Positions 45,609-54,652 of a stretch of DNA of 64,000 bases are shown one piece after another. Every line of letters starts with the position of its first letter. Position 1 is the stretch's first letter. This DNA comes from Mumia flava (lineage in GTDB: Bacteria > Actinomycetota > Actinomycetes > Propionibacteriales > Nocardioidaceae), in contig NZ_PGEZ01000001.1 in the NCBI RefSeq assembly GCF_002797495.1, positions 310,001 through 374,000 on the forward strand, read 5' to 3'. Both the position numbers and the translations under genes were made by a program. The notes below the pieces were generated by a model. It searched no databases and was not told the origin of the DNA. It worked only from the letters and a program-made list of their open reading frames with translations.

Positions 45609-45634
45609 GCATGCCCGGGCGTCCGACGGGGTAC
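45609..45634 (+). promoter_or_regulatory. Candidate stress-sigma promoter facing a gene-free stretch
   Basis: CGCATG (GCAT at 45609-45612), 16-nt spacer, GGGTAC at 45629-45634, same form as four others here. No plausible plus-strand gene follows before the hairpin at 45796. Confidence 0.45.
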
Positions 45635-45640
45635 TGGGGA

Positions 45641-45835
45641 GGTGATCGCGGGGGTCGGGACCGGGTGTCGGAGTCTCCCGCTCCAGCATCCGGTCCCGCG
45701 CATCAACCAGAAGGACGAGGACGTGCGAAGCCGGCCGGCCGCCTCGGCGGCTGACCACCCAGGACGGCGACGCCCGGAGGGGTCGGGCGCCGCCCCGTAT
45801 GACCCCCGGCCCTACGCGGAGCCGGGGGTCATACG
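45641..45835 (+). ncRNA. Candidate stress-induced small RNA (about 195 nt)
   Basis: Inferred from a promoter-like element at 45609-45634 and a perfect 15-bp hairpin at 45796-45835 in the 364-bp gap between the LigD-PE and TPP-enzyme genes. An open GTG frame at 45722 with an AAGGACGAGGAC leader exists but runs antisense into the next gene, so a short mRNA is less likely than a non-coding transcript. Expression is not shown. Confidence 0.3.
45796..45835. terminator. 15-bp perfect hairpin after the TPP-enzyme gene
   Basis: CGTATGACCCCCGGC at 45796-45810 pairs fully with 45821-45835 around a ten-base loop. It is 34 bp past the stop of the minus-strand TPP enzyme and would end plus-strand transcripts too. 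Confidence 0.75.
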
Positions 45836-45868
45836 CTGGTGCGGCGCGCCCGACCGCAGGGGCGCGGC

Positions 45869-47659
45869 TCACCCGTCGCGGTCCGGCAGCAGTTCCTGGG
45901 CCTTCGTCTTGATGCCCTGCTTGATGACGCCCCAGCGGGACGAGTCACCCTTCGCCAGCGCTGCGGCGAGATTCGTCATCTGCTCGAGGTCGGCGTGCGG
46001 CGGGATCGGCGGCACGTCGGCGTCGCAGTGCACGTCGAGGACGAACGGCCGATCGGCCGACAGCGCCGTCTCCCACGCGCCGGCCAGGTCATCGGGATCG
46101 GTGACGGTGGCCGAGCCGAGTCCGATCGACGCCGCGAAGTCGGCGTAGGACATCGACGGGAGCGCCTGCGACTCGACGAAGGTCGGCGTCCCGCCCATCG
46201 CACGGAGCTCCCAGGTCACCTGGTTGAGGTCGTCGTTGTGGAGCACGGCCACGACCAGACGCGGGTCGTCCCACTCCTCCCAGTACCGTGCGACCGTCAG
46301 GAGCTCGGCCATCCCGTTCATCTGCATCGCGCCGTCACCCTCGAAGGCGATCGCCGGTCGGTCAGGATGCGCGAACTTCGCTCCGATCACGTACGGCACG
46401 GCCGGTCCCATCGTCGCGAGCGTGCCGGACAGCGACCCGCGCATCGAGGCGCGCATCCTGATCTGTCGGGCGTACCAGTTGGCGGCCGACCCGCTGTCGG
46501 CGGCGACGATCGCGTCGGGCGGCGCCTGGGCGGAGAACTCGCTGAAGAGCCGCATCGGGTTGATCGGGTCGGCATCGACCCGGGCCTCGGCGTCCATCAC
46601 CTCCCACCACCGCGCGACCTTCTCCTCCAGGTCGCGGCGCCAGCCGCGGTCCTCCTTGTGGTCCAGCAGGGGGACGAGCGCTCGCAACGTAGCGGCGGCG
46701 TCGCCGACGAGATTCACCTCGTACGGGTAGCGCATCCCGATCATGGTGGGGTCGATGTCGATCTGCACCGCTCGGGCCTGGTCCAGCTCGGGCATGAACT
46801 GCGTGTACGGAAAGCTCGACCCGACGGTCAGCAGGGTGTCGCAGTCACGCATCATCTCGTAGCTCGGTCGGGTGCCGAGCAGGCCGATCGAGCCGGTGAC
46901 GAACGGCAGCTCGTCGCTGAGCACGTCCTTGCCGAGCAGGGCCTTCGCCACGCCGGCGCCGAGCAGGTCGGCGACCCGGACGACCTCGTCGGCAGCCCCA
47001 CGGGCACCCTGCCCGACCAGCATCGCGACCTTCTCCCCGGAGTTGAGGATCTCGGCCGCGCGACGGACCGCCTCGTCGTCCGGCACGGCTTCGGGCCAGC
47101 TGATGCCGAGGCTCGACGGCACCATCTTGAAGGCATGCTCGGGCGGCTGGTAGTCGAGCTCCTGGACGTCGTTGGGGATGATGATCGCGGTCGGCGCCCC
47201 CCGTCCCATCGCGACGCGCATCGCACGGTCGAGGACGTTCGGCAGCTGCTCGGGGACGGTCACCATCTGCACGTAGTCGCTGGCGACGTCCTTGAACAGG
47301 CTGAGCAGATCGATCTCCTGCTGGTAGCTGCCTCCCATCGCCGTGCGGTTGGTCTGGCCGACGATCGCGACGACCGGGACGTGGTCGAGCTTGGCGTCGT
47401 ACAGGCCGTTGAGAAGATGCACCGCACCCGGACCGGAGGTCGCCATGCACACCCCCGGCCGGCCGCTGAACTTCGCGTAGCCGACCGCCTCGAAGGCCGA
47501 CATCTCCTCGTGCCGTGCCTGGATGAAGCGTGGCCGGTCGTCGGCGCGGGAGAAGGCGCCCAGGATCCCGTTGATCCCGTCGCCGGGATAGCCGAAGACC
47601 TGGTGCACCCCCCACTCCCGCAGGCGCTCCAGCAGATGGTCGGAGACAGTCGTCGTCAT
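45869..47659 (-). CDS. ThDP-dependent enzyme, pyruvate oxidase/dehydrogenase-like (PoxB/YdaP)
   Basis: A 596-residue three-domain TPP enzyme: PYR domain with GYPGDGINGILGAF and catalytic Glu in ARHEEMSAFEAVGY, central FAD/nucleotide domain, PP domain with the ThDP motif GDGAMQMNGMAELLT...N (VLHNDDLNQ). The best match I recall is PoxB or YdaP (general-stress protein of B. subtilis). It decarboxylates pyruvate or a related 2-oxo acid. Same strand as and 73 bp after the F420-type oxidoreductase gene; both would come from the promoter at 48713-48737. Confidence 0.88.
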   Translation of the reverse strand: MTTTVSDHLLERLREWGVHQVFGYPGDGINGILGAFSRADDRPRFIQARHEEMSAFEAVGYAKFSGRPGVCMATSGPGAVHLLNGLYDAKLDHVPVVAIVGQTNRTAMGGSYQQEIDLLSLFKDVASDYVQMVTVPEQLPNVLDRAMRVAMGRGAPTAIIIPNDVQELDYQPPEHAFKMVPSSLGISWPEAVPDDEAVRRAAEILNSGEKVAMLVGQGARGAADEVVRVADLLGAGVAKALLGKDVLSDELPFVTGSIGLLGTRPSYEMMRDCDTLLTVGSSFPYTQFMPELDQARAVQIDIDPTMIGMRYPYEVNLVGDAAATLRALVPLLDHKEDRGWRRDLEEKVARWWEVMDAEARVDADPINPMRLFSEFSAQAPPDAIVAADSGSAANWYARQIRMRASMRGSLSGTLATMGPAVPYVIGAKFAHPDRPAIAFEGDGAMQMNGMAELLTVARYWEEWDDPRLVVAVLHNDDLNQVTWELRAMGGTPTFVESQALPSMSYADFAASIGLGSATVTDPDDLAGAWETALSADRPFVLDVHCDADVPPIPPHADLEQMTNLAAALAKGDSSRWGVIKQGIKTKAQELLPDRDG

Positions 47660-47732
47660 CGCTTCCTCCTCGTGGTCTCGGATGAGGGCCTCGTGGCGTC
47701 GGACGGCGCCTCGGCAGGCTCCGGGCGGCGGG

Positions 47733-48680
47733 TCATGAGACCTCCGGGAGCACCTTCTGCCCGTAGAACTCGATCATCTCGAGGAAGTGCGGACCCATGT
47801 TCGCGATGTAGAGCTCGTCGTAGCCGGCGTCGGCGTACGAGCGGATCTGCTCGAGGTGCTGGGCCGGGTCGTTGCCGGCGACGACGGACTCGCGGGTGGA
47901 GTCGATCGTCACGAGCTGCGTGGCCTGCTCGAAGTGCTCCGGTGTCGGCAGGATCTGCGCCAGCTCCCCCGGGAGCCCGGCGTTCGGCCAGAGCCGGTAC
48001 GCGTGCTCCCACCCCTCGTCCTGGGTCTGCGCGTACGCGACCTTCGCTCCTGCCTGGGCCGGCTTGCCCGACGACCCCTCCTTGAAGCGTGCGACCAGCT
48101 CGGCGTCCGGCGACGTGCTGATGTAGCCGTCGCCGATCCGTGCCGCCAGGTCGGTCGCCTTCGGGCCGAAGCCCGAGACGTAGATCTCCGGCGGAGTGGC
48201 CGGGACGTTGTAGAGCCTGGCGTGCTCGACCGTGTAGTGCCGACCGCGGAAGGTGACGACCTCGCCGGTGAACAGCCTCCGGATCAGCTCGAGCGACTCC
48301 TCGAGCATCTCCAGCCGTACGTCCGCGGTCGGCCAGGCGCCGCCGAGAATGCTCTCGTTGAGCGCCTCACCGGACCCGACCCCGAGCCGGAAGCGGCCGT
48401 CCAGCAGCACCCCCGAGGTCGCCGCCGCCTGGGCGACGATCGCCGGGTGCACGCGCACGGTGGGGCAGGTGACCGCAGTCGTCACCGGCAGGTTGCAGAC
48501 CTGGCTGATCGCTCCGATCACGCTCCACACGAACGGGCTGTTGCCCTGCTCGTCGTTCCAGGGGTGGAAGTGGTCGCTGATCCACAGTCCGCTGAAGCCC
48601 GCCTCCTCCGCCGCGCGCGCCTGCGCGAGCAGGTCGGCCGGCCCGTACTCCTCGGTGGACAGGAAGTATCCGACACGCAT
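47733..48680 (-). CDS. LLM-class F420-dependent oxidoreductase (TIGR03557 type)
   Basis: A 315-residue TIM-barrel enzyme: MRVGYFLSTEEYG, WISDHFHPWNDEQGNSPFVWSVIGA, VTCPTVRVHPAIVAQAAAT, LGVGSGEALNES. The family uses coenzyme F420. A deleted paralogue sits at 43430-44191. ATG 48680 follows GAGGAGG. Divergent from katE over a shared region holding two stress-type promoters. Role possibly detoxification of aldehydes or quinones (inference). Confidence 0.9.
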   Translation of the reverse strand: MRVGYFLSTEEYGPADLLAQARAAEEAGFSGLWISDHFHPWNDEQGNSPFVWSVIGAISQVCNLPVTTAVTCPTVRVHPAIVAQAAATSGVLLDGRFRLGVGSGEALNESILGGAWPTADVRLEMLEESLELIRRLFTGEVVTFRGRHYTVEHARLYNVPATPPEIYVSGFGPKATDLAARIGDGYISTSPDAELVARFKEGSSGKPAQAGAKVAYAQTQDEGWEHAYRLWPNAGLPGELAQILPTPEHFEQATQLVTIDSTRESVVAGNDPAQHLEQIRSYADAGYDELYIANMGPHFLEMIEFYGQKVLPEVS

Positions 48681-48712
48681 GGGTGCCTCCTCACCTCGTC
48701 GACACCCCGGCT

Positions 48713-48737
48713 GTACCCAGCCCGAGACGGGGCATGC
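48713..48737 (-). promoter_or_regulatory. Candidate stress-sigma promoter of the LLM-TPP enzyme operon
   Basis: Minus strand: CGCATG (GCAT 48737-48734), 15-nt spacer, GGGTAC (48718-48713), 32 bp before the ATG. Spacer is one shorter than the others. Confidence 0.5.
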
Positions 48738-48752
48738 GTACGGCCTGCACCC

Positions 48753-48778
48753 GTTTGCCGATCCCGCGATCCGGGTAC
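48753..48778 (+). promoter_or_regulatory. Candidate stress-sigma promoter of katE
   Basis: GTTT (48753-48756), 16-nt spacer, GGGTAC (48773-48778), 29 bp before the katE ATG. Identical form to the dps site; matches SigB/SigF GTTT-GGGTAT. Confidence 0.7.
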
Positions 48779-48807
48779 GCCCACGGCACGCCACCCGAGG
48801 AGTCATC

Positions 48808-50946
48808 ATGCAGCCGGACGACGCGACCAGCCGACGGTCCACCGACGACATCGGCACCCCACCGCCCGCGCCACCGTCGCCGACGGGCGCAGAGCCCGGC
48901 GGTCGCGACACGCTGCAGCAGCAGGGGGAACGTCTGACGACGGCGCACGGCACTCCGCTGCCCGACACCGACCACTCGCTCAAGGTGGGTCCGCGGGGTC
49001 CGACGCTGCTCCAGGACCACCACCTGCGGGAGAAGATCACCCACTTCGACCACGAGCGCATCCCCGAACGTGTCGTGCACGCGCGTGGCGCGGCAGCGCA
49101 CGGCGTCTTCACCGGCTACGGCGCGGCGTCGGACTTCACCCGGGCCACGTTCCTGGAGAAGGACCGTGAGACTCCGGTCTTCGTCCGGTTCTCCACCGTG
49201 CTCGGGTCCCGCGGATCGGCCGACACCGTGCGCGACACCCGCGGCTTCGCGACGAAGTTCTACACCGACGAGGGGACCTTCGACCTCGTCGGCAACAACA
49301 TCCCGGTCTTCTTCATCCAGGACGGGATCAAGTTCCCCGACATCATCCACGCCGCGAAGCCGCACCCCGACCGCGAGATCCCCCAGGCGCAGAGCGCGCA
49401 CGACACGTTCTGGGACTTCGTGTCGCTCCACACCGAGGCGCAGCACCACACGATCTGGAACATGTCCGACCGCGGCATCCCCCGCTCGTACCGCATGATG
49501 GAGGGCTTCGGCGTCCACACCTTCCGGACGAGGACCGCCGAGGGGCACACGTCACTGGTGAAGTTCCACTGGAAGCCCACTCTCGGCGTGCACTCGCTGA
49601 CGTGGGAGGAGGCTCAGCTCCTCGGCGGGATCGACCCGGACTTCCACCGACGCGACCTCGCCGACGCCATCGACGCCGGCGCCTTCCCCTCCTGGGAGCT
49701 CGGGATCCAGGTGTTCCGTGACACACCGGACCAGAGCTTCGAGGACATCGACCTGCTGGATCCGACCAAGCTGGTCCCCGAGGAGCTCGCCCCGATCCAG
49801 CCGATCGGGCGGATGGTCCTGACGGCCAACCCCACGAACTACTTCGCCGAGACCGAGCAGGTGGCGTTCCACGTCGGTCATCTGCCGCCGGGCATCGACG
49901 CGACCGACGACCCGCTGATGCAGACACGGCTCTTCTCGTACGTCGACACCCAGCTCACGCGGCTCGGCGGGCCCAACTTCTCCCAGCTGCCGATCAACCG
50001 GCCGCGGACCCCGGTGAACGACATGCTCCGCGACGGGTTCGGTCAGCAGGCGGTGCACTCCGGCGTCGCGCCGTACCGCCCGAACTCCCTCGACGGAGGC
50101 TGCCCGGTGCAGGTCCCGCCGGCCGACGGCGGGCGCGAGGACATCCCCGTCACGGTCGAGGCCGGGCCGAAGATCCGCGCGGTGCCGACGTCGTTCTCCG
50201 ACCACTTCACCCAGCCGCGCCAGTTCTGGCTGAGCATGTCCGCCGTGGAGCAGCAGCACATCGTGGCGGCCTACAGCTTCGAGCTCCTGAAGTGCTCGGA
50301 CCGCACCGTCCAGGAACGACAGGTCGCGTGCCTCGCCCGGATCGACCCGTCGTTGTGCGCGCAGGTCGCGGACGCACTCGGCATGCCGGTCCCCGACCCG
50401 GACGATCCTCTCGCCGAGCCCGACCCCTCGCCGGCCCTCTCCCAGCTCGGTGACCGATGGCCGGTCGACGGGCGTCGCGTCGGCGTCGTGGTCGACGGGG
50501 ACGACGAGGAGGCGCAGAGCGTCGTCGCCGCGCTGAGCAGCGCGCAGGCGACCCCGCTCGTCATCGCGGCCCACGGCGGCCGCGTCGGTCGCCTCCCGGT
50601 CGCCCACGCGTTCTCGTCGGTGCGCTCCGTCGAGCTCGACGCCCTCATCGTCCTCGGCAGGCCCGCACCCGCAGCCGATGCCGACCCCGTCGGCGATGCC
50701 AAGGCGGGCGTCGGCAGCCGGGACGAGGATGCGATCGACCCGCGCGTGCTGCTGCTCGTCCAGGAGTGCTACCGCCACGCGAAGCCCCTCGCCGCACTCG
50801 GAGCCGGCATCGACGTGCTCGACGCAACCGGCTGCGAAGGCCCCGGCGTCGCCCGTGCGGACTCGGGGCCGGACGCGGTGGCCGCCACCACCGATGCCCT
50901 CGCCTCCCACCGCGTCTGGGACAGGTTCTCGAGCAGCGCGAACTGA
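48808..50946 (+). CDS. katE: Large-subunit (clade 2, HPII-type) monofunctional catalase
   Basis: Dismutates H2O2. The 712-residue length, an N-terminal extension and a C-terminal flavodoxin/class I amidotransferase-like domain (about 560-710) mark clade 2. Active site: His91 in [11 protein letters not shown], Asn in [11 protein letters not shown], haem-ligand Tyr378 in [14 protein letters not shown] 48808 follows CGAGGAG. Divergent from the LLM-class gene, behind a GTTT-N16-GGGTAC promoter; catalases of this kind are classical stress-sigma targets. Upstream of the ANTAR gene by 49 bp. Confidence 0.95.
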   Translation: MQPDDATSRRSTDDIGTPPPAPPSPTGAEPGGRDTLQQQGERLTTAHGTPLPDTDHSLKVGPRGPTLLQDHHLREKITHFDHERIPERVVHARGAAAHGVFTGYGAASDFTRATFLEKDRETPVFVRFSTVLGSRGSADTVRDTRGFATKFYTDEGTFDLVGNNIPVFFIQDGIKFPDIIHAAKPHPDREIPQAQSAHDTFWDFVSLHTEAQHHTIWNMSDRGIPRSYRMMEGFGVHTFRTRTAEGHTSLVKFHWKPTLGVHSLTWEEAQLLGGIDPDFHRRDLADAIDAGAFPSWELGIQVFRDTPDQSFEDIDLLDPTKLVPEELAPIQPIGRMVLTANPTNYFAETEQVAFHVGHLPPGIDATDDPLMQTRLFSYVDTQLTRLGGPNFSQLPINRPRTPVNDMLRDGFGQQAVHSGVAPYRPNSLDGGCPVQVPPADGGREDIPVTVEAGPKIRAVPTSFSDHFTQPRQFWLSMSAVEQQHIVAAYSFELLKCSDRTVQERQVACLARIDPSLCAQVADALGMPVPDPDDPLAEPDPSPALSQLGDRWPVDGRRVGVVVDGDDEEAQSVVAALSSAQATPLVIAAHGGRVGRLPVAHAFSSVRSVELDALIVLGRPAPAADADPVGDAKAGVGSRDEDAIDPRVLLLVQECYRHAKPLAALGAGIDVLDATGCEGPGVARADSGPDAVAATTDALASHRVWDRFSSSAN

Positions 50947-50995
50947 GCGCGAGCAGCAGGATGGAGACCCCATCCCTGAAGGAACGGAGCAGATC

Positions 50996-51748
50996 ATGGC
51001 GACCGAGCACGAGCTCGCAGCCCGCTTCGCGGCGCTCGGGCGCCAGCTCTTCCGCGAGGACGACGCGGTGCCGACCGTCGAGCGCGTCGTCCAGCTCGCG
51101 ATCGAGCTGGTCCCCGCCTGCGACGACTGCGGGTTGATGCTGCGTCGACGGCGTGCCACGGTCGTCACCGCCTCAGCCAGCTCGCCCCGCGGGGAGCGGT
51201 GCGACAACCTGCAGTACCAGCTCGACGAGGGCCCGTGCCTGGAGGCGATCTGGGAGGACGAGTCGTACCTGTCCGGTGACCTCGAGAACGATCCGCGGTG
51301 GCGACGCTGGGGTCCCGCTGCCGCCGCCGAGGGGATCCACTCGGTCCTCAGCATCCGCCTGGTCAGCGACGACGAGACGATCGGGTCGCTCAACCTGTAC
51401 GCGGAGGAGTACGACGCGTTCTCGGCCGACGACGTGGACACGGCGCTGATCTTCGCCTCCCACGCCACGCTCGCCATGAGCTCGGCGCGGCTGGTGACCG
51501 GGTTGCGGACCGCCATGCAGAGCCGCCACCTCATCGGGATCGCCCAAGGCATCCTCGTCGCCCGCTACGAGATCGACGTGGAGAGCGCGTTCGACGTCCT
51601 GCGCCGCTGCTCCAACGACACCAACATCCGCTTGAGCGACATCGCCGCCCAGGTCGTCGCAGCGGGCGCGCTCCCACCCGACCTGCTGGATCGCTCGCTC
51701 GCCCAGGAGACCGGGCGCCGCGGCCACGACTCGCCGGACCCGCCATGA
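50996..51748 (+). CDS. GAF-ANTAR regulator
   Basis: A 250-residue protein: GAF domain (about 15-150, with ERCDNLQYQLDEGPCLEAI), then an ANTAR RNA-binding domain (about 165-225, LRTAMQSRHLIGIAQGILVARYEIDVESAFDVLRRCSNDTNIRLSDIA). ANTAR proteins act by antitermination at paired hairpins in mRNA leaders. ATG 50996 has GGAACGGAG upstream. The stop overlaps the next gene's ATG by 4 bp, so it is coupled to the phosphatase/kinase/STAS protein. Confidence 0.9.
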   Translation: MATEHELAARFAALGRQLFREDDAVPTVERVVQLAIELVPACDDCGLMLRRRRATVVTASASSPRGERCDNLQYQLDEGPCLEAIWEDESYLSGDLENDPRWRRWGPAAAAEGIHSVLSIRLVSDDETIGSLNLYAEEYDAFSADDVDTALIFASHATLAMSSARLVTGLRTAMQSRHLIGIAQGILVARYEIDVESAFDVLRRCSNDTNIRLSDIAAQVVAAGALPPDLLDRSLAQETGRRGHDSPDPP

Positions 51749-53646
51749 GCGATCAGGACCGACACGACGAGCGCGCCCGGCCGGACGCCGCGACCATCGC
51801 CTTCGAGCAGAGTCCCGACCTGATCCTCGTGACCGAGGGCGAGGATCACCTCCTGGTCGGCTCCAACCTGTCGGCGGCGGCATTGCCTGGGCCCACCCCG
51901 ACGCCAGGCCGCCCGCTCCAGGAGACGGTCGGCGGATCCGCAGCGAGCGTCGGGCTGATCCGCCTCTTCGACGACACGATCGAGGGCGGTCACGCCTTCA
52001 CGTGGGAGACGCGACGCGTCGACGTCGGCGGGACGGCGGAGACGCCTCGGTTGTTCGACGTGTCGGCCTGCCGCTGGTCGGACCGTGACGCCGGGCGCGC
52101 CGGGGTGGTCGCCCGCGCGGTCCCGGTCGGTTCGCACGGCCGACGGGGCCAGCCCCAGGAGATCCGCCGCGAGCGGCGACCGCACCATCTGGCCGGGGAC
52201 GCAGACCTTCGCACCGCGGTGCACGACGAGGTCCTGCCCGACGAGCTGCCGCTCGTACCAGGCGTCGACGTCGCCGCCGGCTACGTCTTCGCGGGAGCGG
52301 AGATCCCGGTGAGGGGCGACTGGTTCGATGCCGTGCCGCGTGCCGACGGCACCGTCGCGCTCGTCATCGGCGACGTCGTCGGCCGCGGGGTCTCGGCATC
52401 GGTGACGGCATGTCGTCTCCGCGCCGCATCGGCGGCCTCTCTGCTCGAGGGCGCCCCGCCGGGCGACGTCCTGGAGCGGATCGACCGCTTCGCGTCGACG
52501 AGCCCGACCGCGATCGGCGCACGGATGGCGGTCGTGGTCGTCGATCCCCGTGACGGCCGCCTCGAGTACGCCACCGCGGGGCACCCGGACCCAGTCGTGG
52601 TGACGTCGGAGGCTCAGGTGCGGCCGCTCACCGAGGCGCGCTCGCCGGTCCTCGGGCGCTCCCGAGCGCACACGACGGCCACCGACGCCCTGGCGCCCGG
52701 CGACGTCCTGATCCTCTGCACCGACGGGATCCTCGACCGACAGCACGTGGGGCCGGCCCGCTCCGTGGAGGAGCTGGCGCAGCTGCTGGCCCCCCACGTC
52801 TCCGGCCGCGCCCCCGACGACCGAGCACGTCTGGTCGACAGGGTCGCGCGGCTCGGACTCGAGACCTTCGGCCGTGGTTCCGTGCCCGTCGACGACCTCG
52901 CGCTGCTCGTCGCTGCGCGCGCGCCGCACCCACCCGGGCTCGACATCGGCGTCGGAGAAGCGGCCGAGACCCCGGTGCACGCCCGTACGGCCTTGGCGCG
53001 GTGGCTCGAGTCGTTCCAGGTGCGCGCGGTCGACCAGATCGCCGTCCTGCACGCCGTCCACGAGCTCGTCGTCAACGCCCTCGAGCACGCCTATCCGTCG
53101 GGCGACGGGACGGTCCGGGTCACGGCCGAGGTGGCGCCCGACGGCACCCTCACCTGCCGCGTGGCGGATCACGGGCGGTGGGCGGCCCGCGCGGGCGACG
53201 GAGGCGGGCGCGGGCTCGCGATGGCCAGCGGGCTGGTCGACGAGCTCGTGATCGACCGCACCGCCGACGGGACCACCGCCACGGTCCGCCACCGTCTGAC
53301 ACGTCCCGCTCACCTCTTCCTCGCGGCGACCGACGACCGGCGAGGAGAGAACGCCGACATGCCCTTCACGGCCGCGATCGAGGATCGTCGGATCCGCCTC
53401 GTCGGCGCCGTCGACGAGTCCGCCGCGGACGAGCTCGGCGTGATCCTGCGGGCGCACGCCGGGAACGCCGACCCGGTCACGATCGACCTCACGGCTGTCG
53501 ACCTGCTCGGCAGCGCTGCCCTCCGACTGATCGACGACGCCCTGGTCACCGGTCCCGAGCTCCGGGTGGTCGCCCCCGCCGGCTCGGTCGCCGAGCAGGT
53601 GCTGGACGCGAGCGGCCTGCCCTGGCGACGGCCGGACTCGGTCTAG
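51745..53646 (+). CDS. PAS-SpoIIE phosphatase-RsbW kinase-STAS fusion (Rv1364c-like sigma-factor regulator)
   Basis: A 633-residue partner-switching module. PAS-like N-terminus (about 18-110); SpoIIE/PP2C phosphatase (about 157-392, metal residues in RGDWFDA, GDVVGRG near 209, CTDGILDR near 326); GHKL kinase like RsbW (about 400-530, N-box HELVVNALEHA, G1 VADHGRWAAR, GRGLAMA); STAS antagonist (about 539-633) with candidate phospho-Ser590 in DLLGSAAL. Architecture equals M. tuberculosis Rv1364c. It overlaps the ANTAR gene (ATGA) and ends tail to tail with the sigma gene, overlapping it by 4 bp, so its most likely client is that sigma factor. Confidence 0.9.
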   Translation: MSDQDRHDERARPDAATIAFEQSPDLILVTEGEDHLLVGSNLSAAALPGPTPTPGRPLQETVGGSAASVGLIRLFDDTIEGGHAFTWETRRVDVGGTAETPRLFDVSACRWSDRDAGRAGVVARAVPVGSHGRRGQPQEIRRERRPHHLAGDADLRTAVHDEVLPDELPLVPGVDVAAGYVFAGAEIPVRGDWFDAVPRADGTVALVIGDVVGRGVSASVTACRLRAASAASLLEGAPPGDVLERIDRFASTSPTAIGARMAVVVVDPRDGRLEYATAGHPDPVVVTSEAQVRPLTEARSPVLGRSRAHTTATDALAPGDVLILCTDGILDRQHVGPARSVEELAQLLAPHVSGRAPDDRARLVDRVARLGLETFGRGSVPVDDLALLVAARAPHPPGLDIGVGEAAETPVHARTALARWLESFQVRAVDQIAVLHAVHELVVNALEHAYPSGDGTVRVTAEVAPDGTLTCRVADHGRWAARAGDGGGRGLAMASGLVDELVIDRTADGTTATVRHRLTRPAHLFLAATDDRRGENADMPFTAAIEDRRIRLVGAVDESAADELGVILRAHAGNADPVTIDLTAVDLLGSAALRLIDDALVTGPELRVVAPAGSVAEQVLDASGLPWRRPDSV

Positions 53647-54446
53647 GCCACGCCCAGCTCGTCGGCCCCGGCGCCCTGAGGTTCGCTCCGCGCGCCGTGC
53701 TCGGTCGCCGACGCGGCCACCTCGGGATCCGCGACGTCGTCGATCTCGTCCCGGAGCTGCGTCAGGATGCGGTTGAGCAGCCGGGACACCTGCATCTGCG
53801 TGATCCCGAGGTCCTGACCGATCTCGCGCTGCGTCCGGTCCTCGAAGAAGCGGAGGAACAGGATGCGGCGGTCCCGCGAGGACAGACGTCGCACGACGGG
53901 GGCGAGCACGGCGCGCGCCTCGCCCGCGTCGGTTCCGTCCTCCCCCTTGATCACCTCGAGCAGAGCACCCTCCCCGTCGCCCTCGACCGGTTGGTCCAGC
54001 GATACGCCGTGGAAGCATCCGCTCGCGGCCATGCACTCGTGGTACTCGTCCTCGTCGATGCCCACGTCCTCGACCACCTCCGCGCGGGTCGGCTCCCGAC
54101 CACGCTCGGCCCGGATCCGTTCGACCGCGCGGTTGACGGCCCACTGTCGCTCCTGGATCCGCCGCGGCGGGCGGACCAGCCAGCCGTCGTCACGGAAGTG
54201 CTTGCGCAGCTCCCCCCGGATCGTCGGCACGGCGAAGGCGCCGAATCCCACGCCTCGCTGCGGGTCGAAGCGCGAAGCCGCCTTGATCAGCGCCTCGTAG
54301 GCGACCTGCACGAGATCATCGACGTCGATGCCCCGATCGCGGAAGCGCAGGGCGACGGAGTGCGCCAGCGGGATGTGCTCGAGAACCAGCTTCTCGACTG
54401 CGGCACCGCCGGACGCGGCGGACGGAATGGTCGACGTGCGAGACAT
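53643..54446 (-). CDS. RNA polymerase sigma factor, SigB/SigF/SigG subfamily
   Basis: A 267-residue group 3 sigma-70 factor: region 2 (LVLEHIPLAHSVALRFRDRGIDVDDLVQVAYEALIKAASRFDPQRGVGFGAFAVPTIRGELRKHFRD), region 3 (ERIRAERGREPTRAEVVEDVGI), region 4 (RILFLRFFEDRTQREIGQDLGITQMQVSRLLNRILTQLR). It would recognise GTTT/GGGTAT-type promoters and be held by an RsbW-type kinase such as the convergent fusion protein. Divergent from an FAD reductase. Confidence 0.93.
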   Translation of the reverse strand: MSRTSTIPSAASGGAAVEKLVLEHIPLAHSVALRFRDRGIDVDDLVQVAYEALIKAASRFDPQRGVGFGAFAVPTIRGELRKHFRDDGWLVRPPRRIQERQWAVNRAVERIRAERGREPTRAEVVEDVGIDEDEYHECMAASGCFHGVSLDQPVEGDGEGALLEVIKGEDGTDAGEARAVLAPVVRRLSSRDRRILFLRFFEDRTQREIGQDLGITQMQVSRLLNRILTQLRDEIDDVADPEVAASATEHGARSEPQGAGADELGVA

Positions 54447-54575
54447 ACGACGCTCCCAAGGAAACGGTCGTGCGGCTCGCCGGCTTCTTCAGCGAAGGGT
54501 GCTACTCCTGCGACCCTAGCGGCATCACCGTCCGAACTCCACACTCGGCCTCCGCACCACCTGCCCGCCACCGGC

Positions 54576-54601
54576 GCATGAGCGGCGCTCGCGGCGGGTA
54601 C
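54576..54601 (+). promoter_or_regulatory. Candidate stress-sigma promoter of the FAD reductase
   Basis: CGCATG (GCAT at 54576-54579), 16-nt spacer, GGGTAC (54596-54601), 51 bp before the GTG. Within the 206-bp divergent gap between sigma factor and reductase. Confidence 0.5.
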
Positions 54602-54652
54602 GGGGCCTGTGACGTGGCACGACGCGGTCACGCCGACCCGAGGAGGTGGCGC

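Noticed and set aside
45722-46148. GTG-started plus-strand ORF after the candidate small-RNA promoter
   Set aside because: Has a possible ribosome site but continues antisense through the TPP-enzyme gene, and composition resembles a shadow frame.
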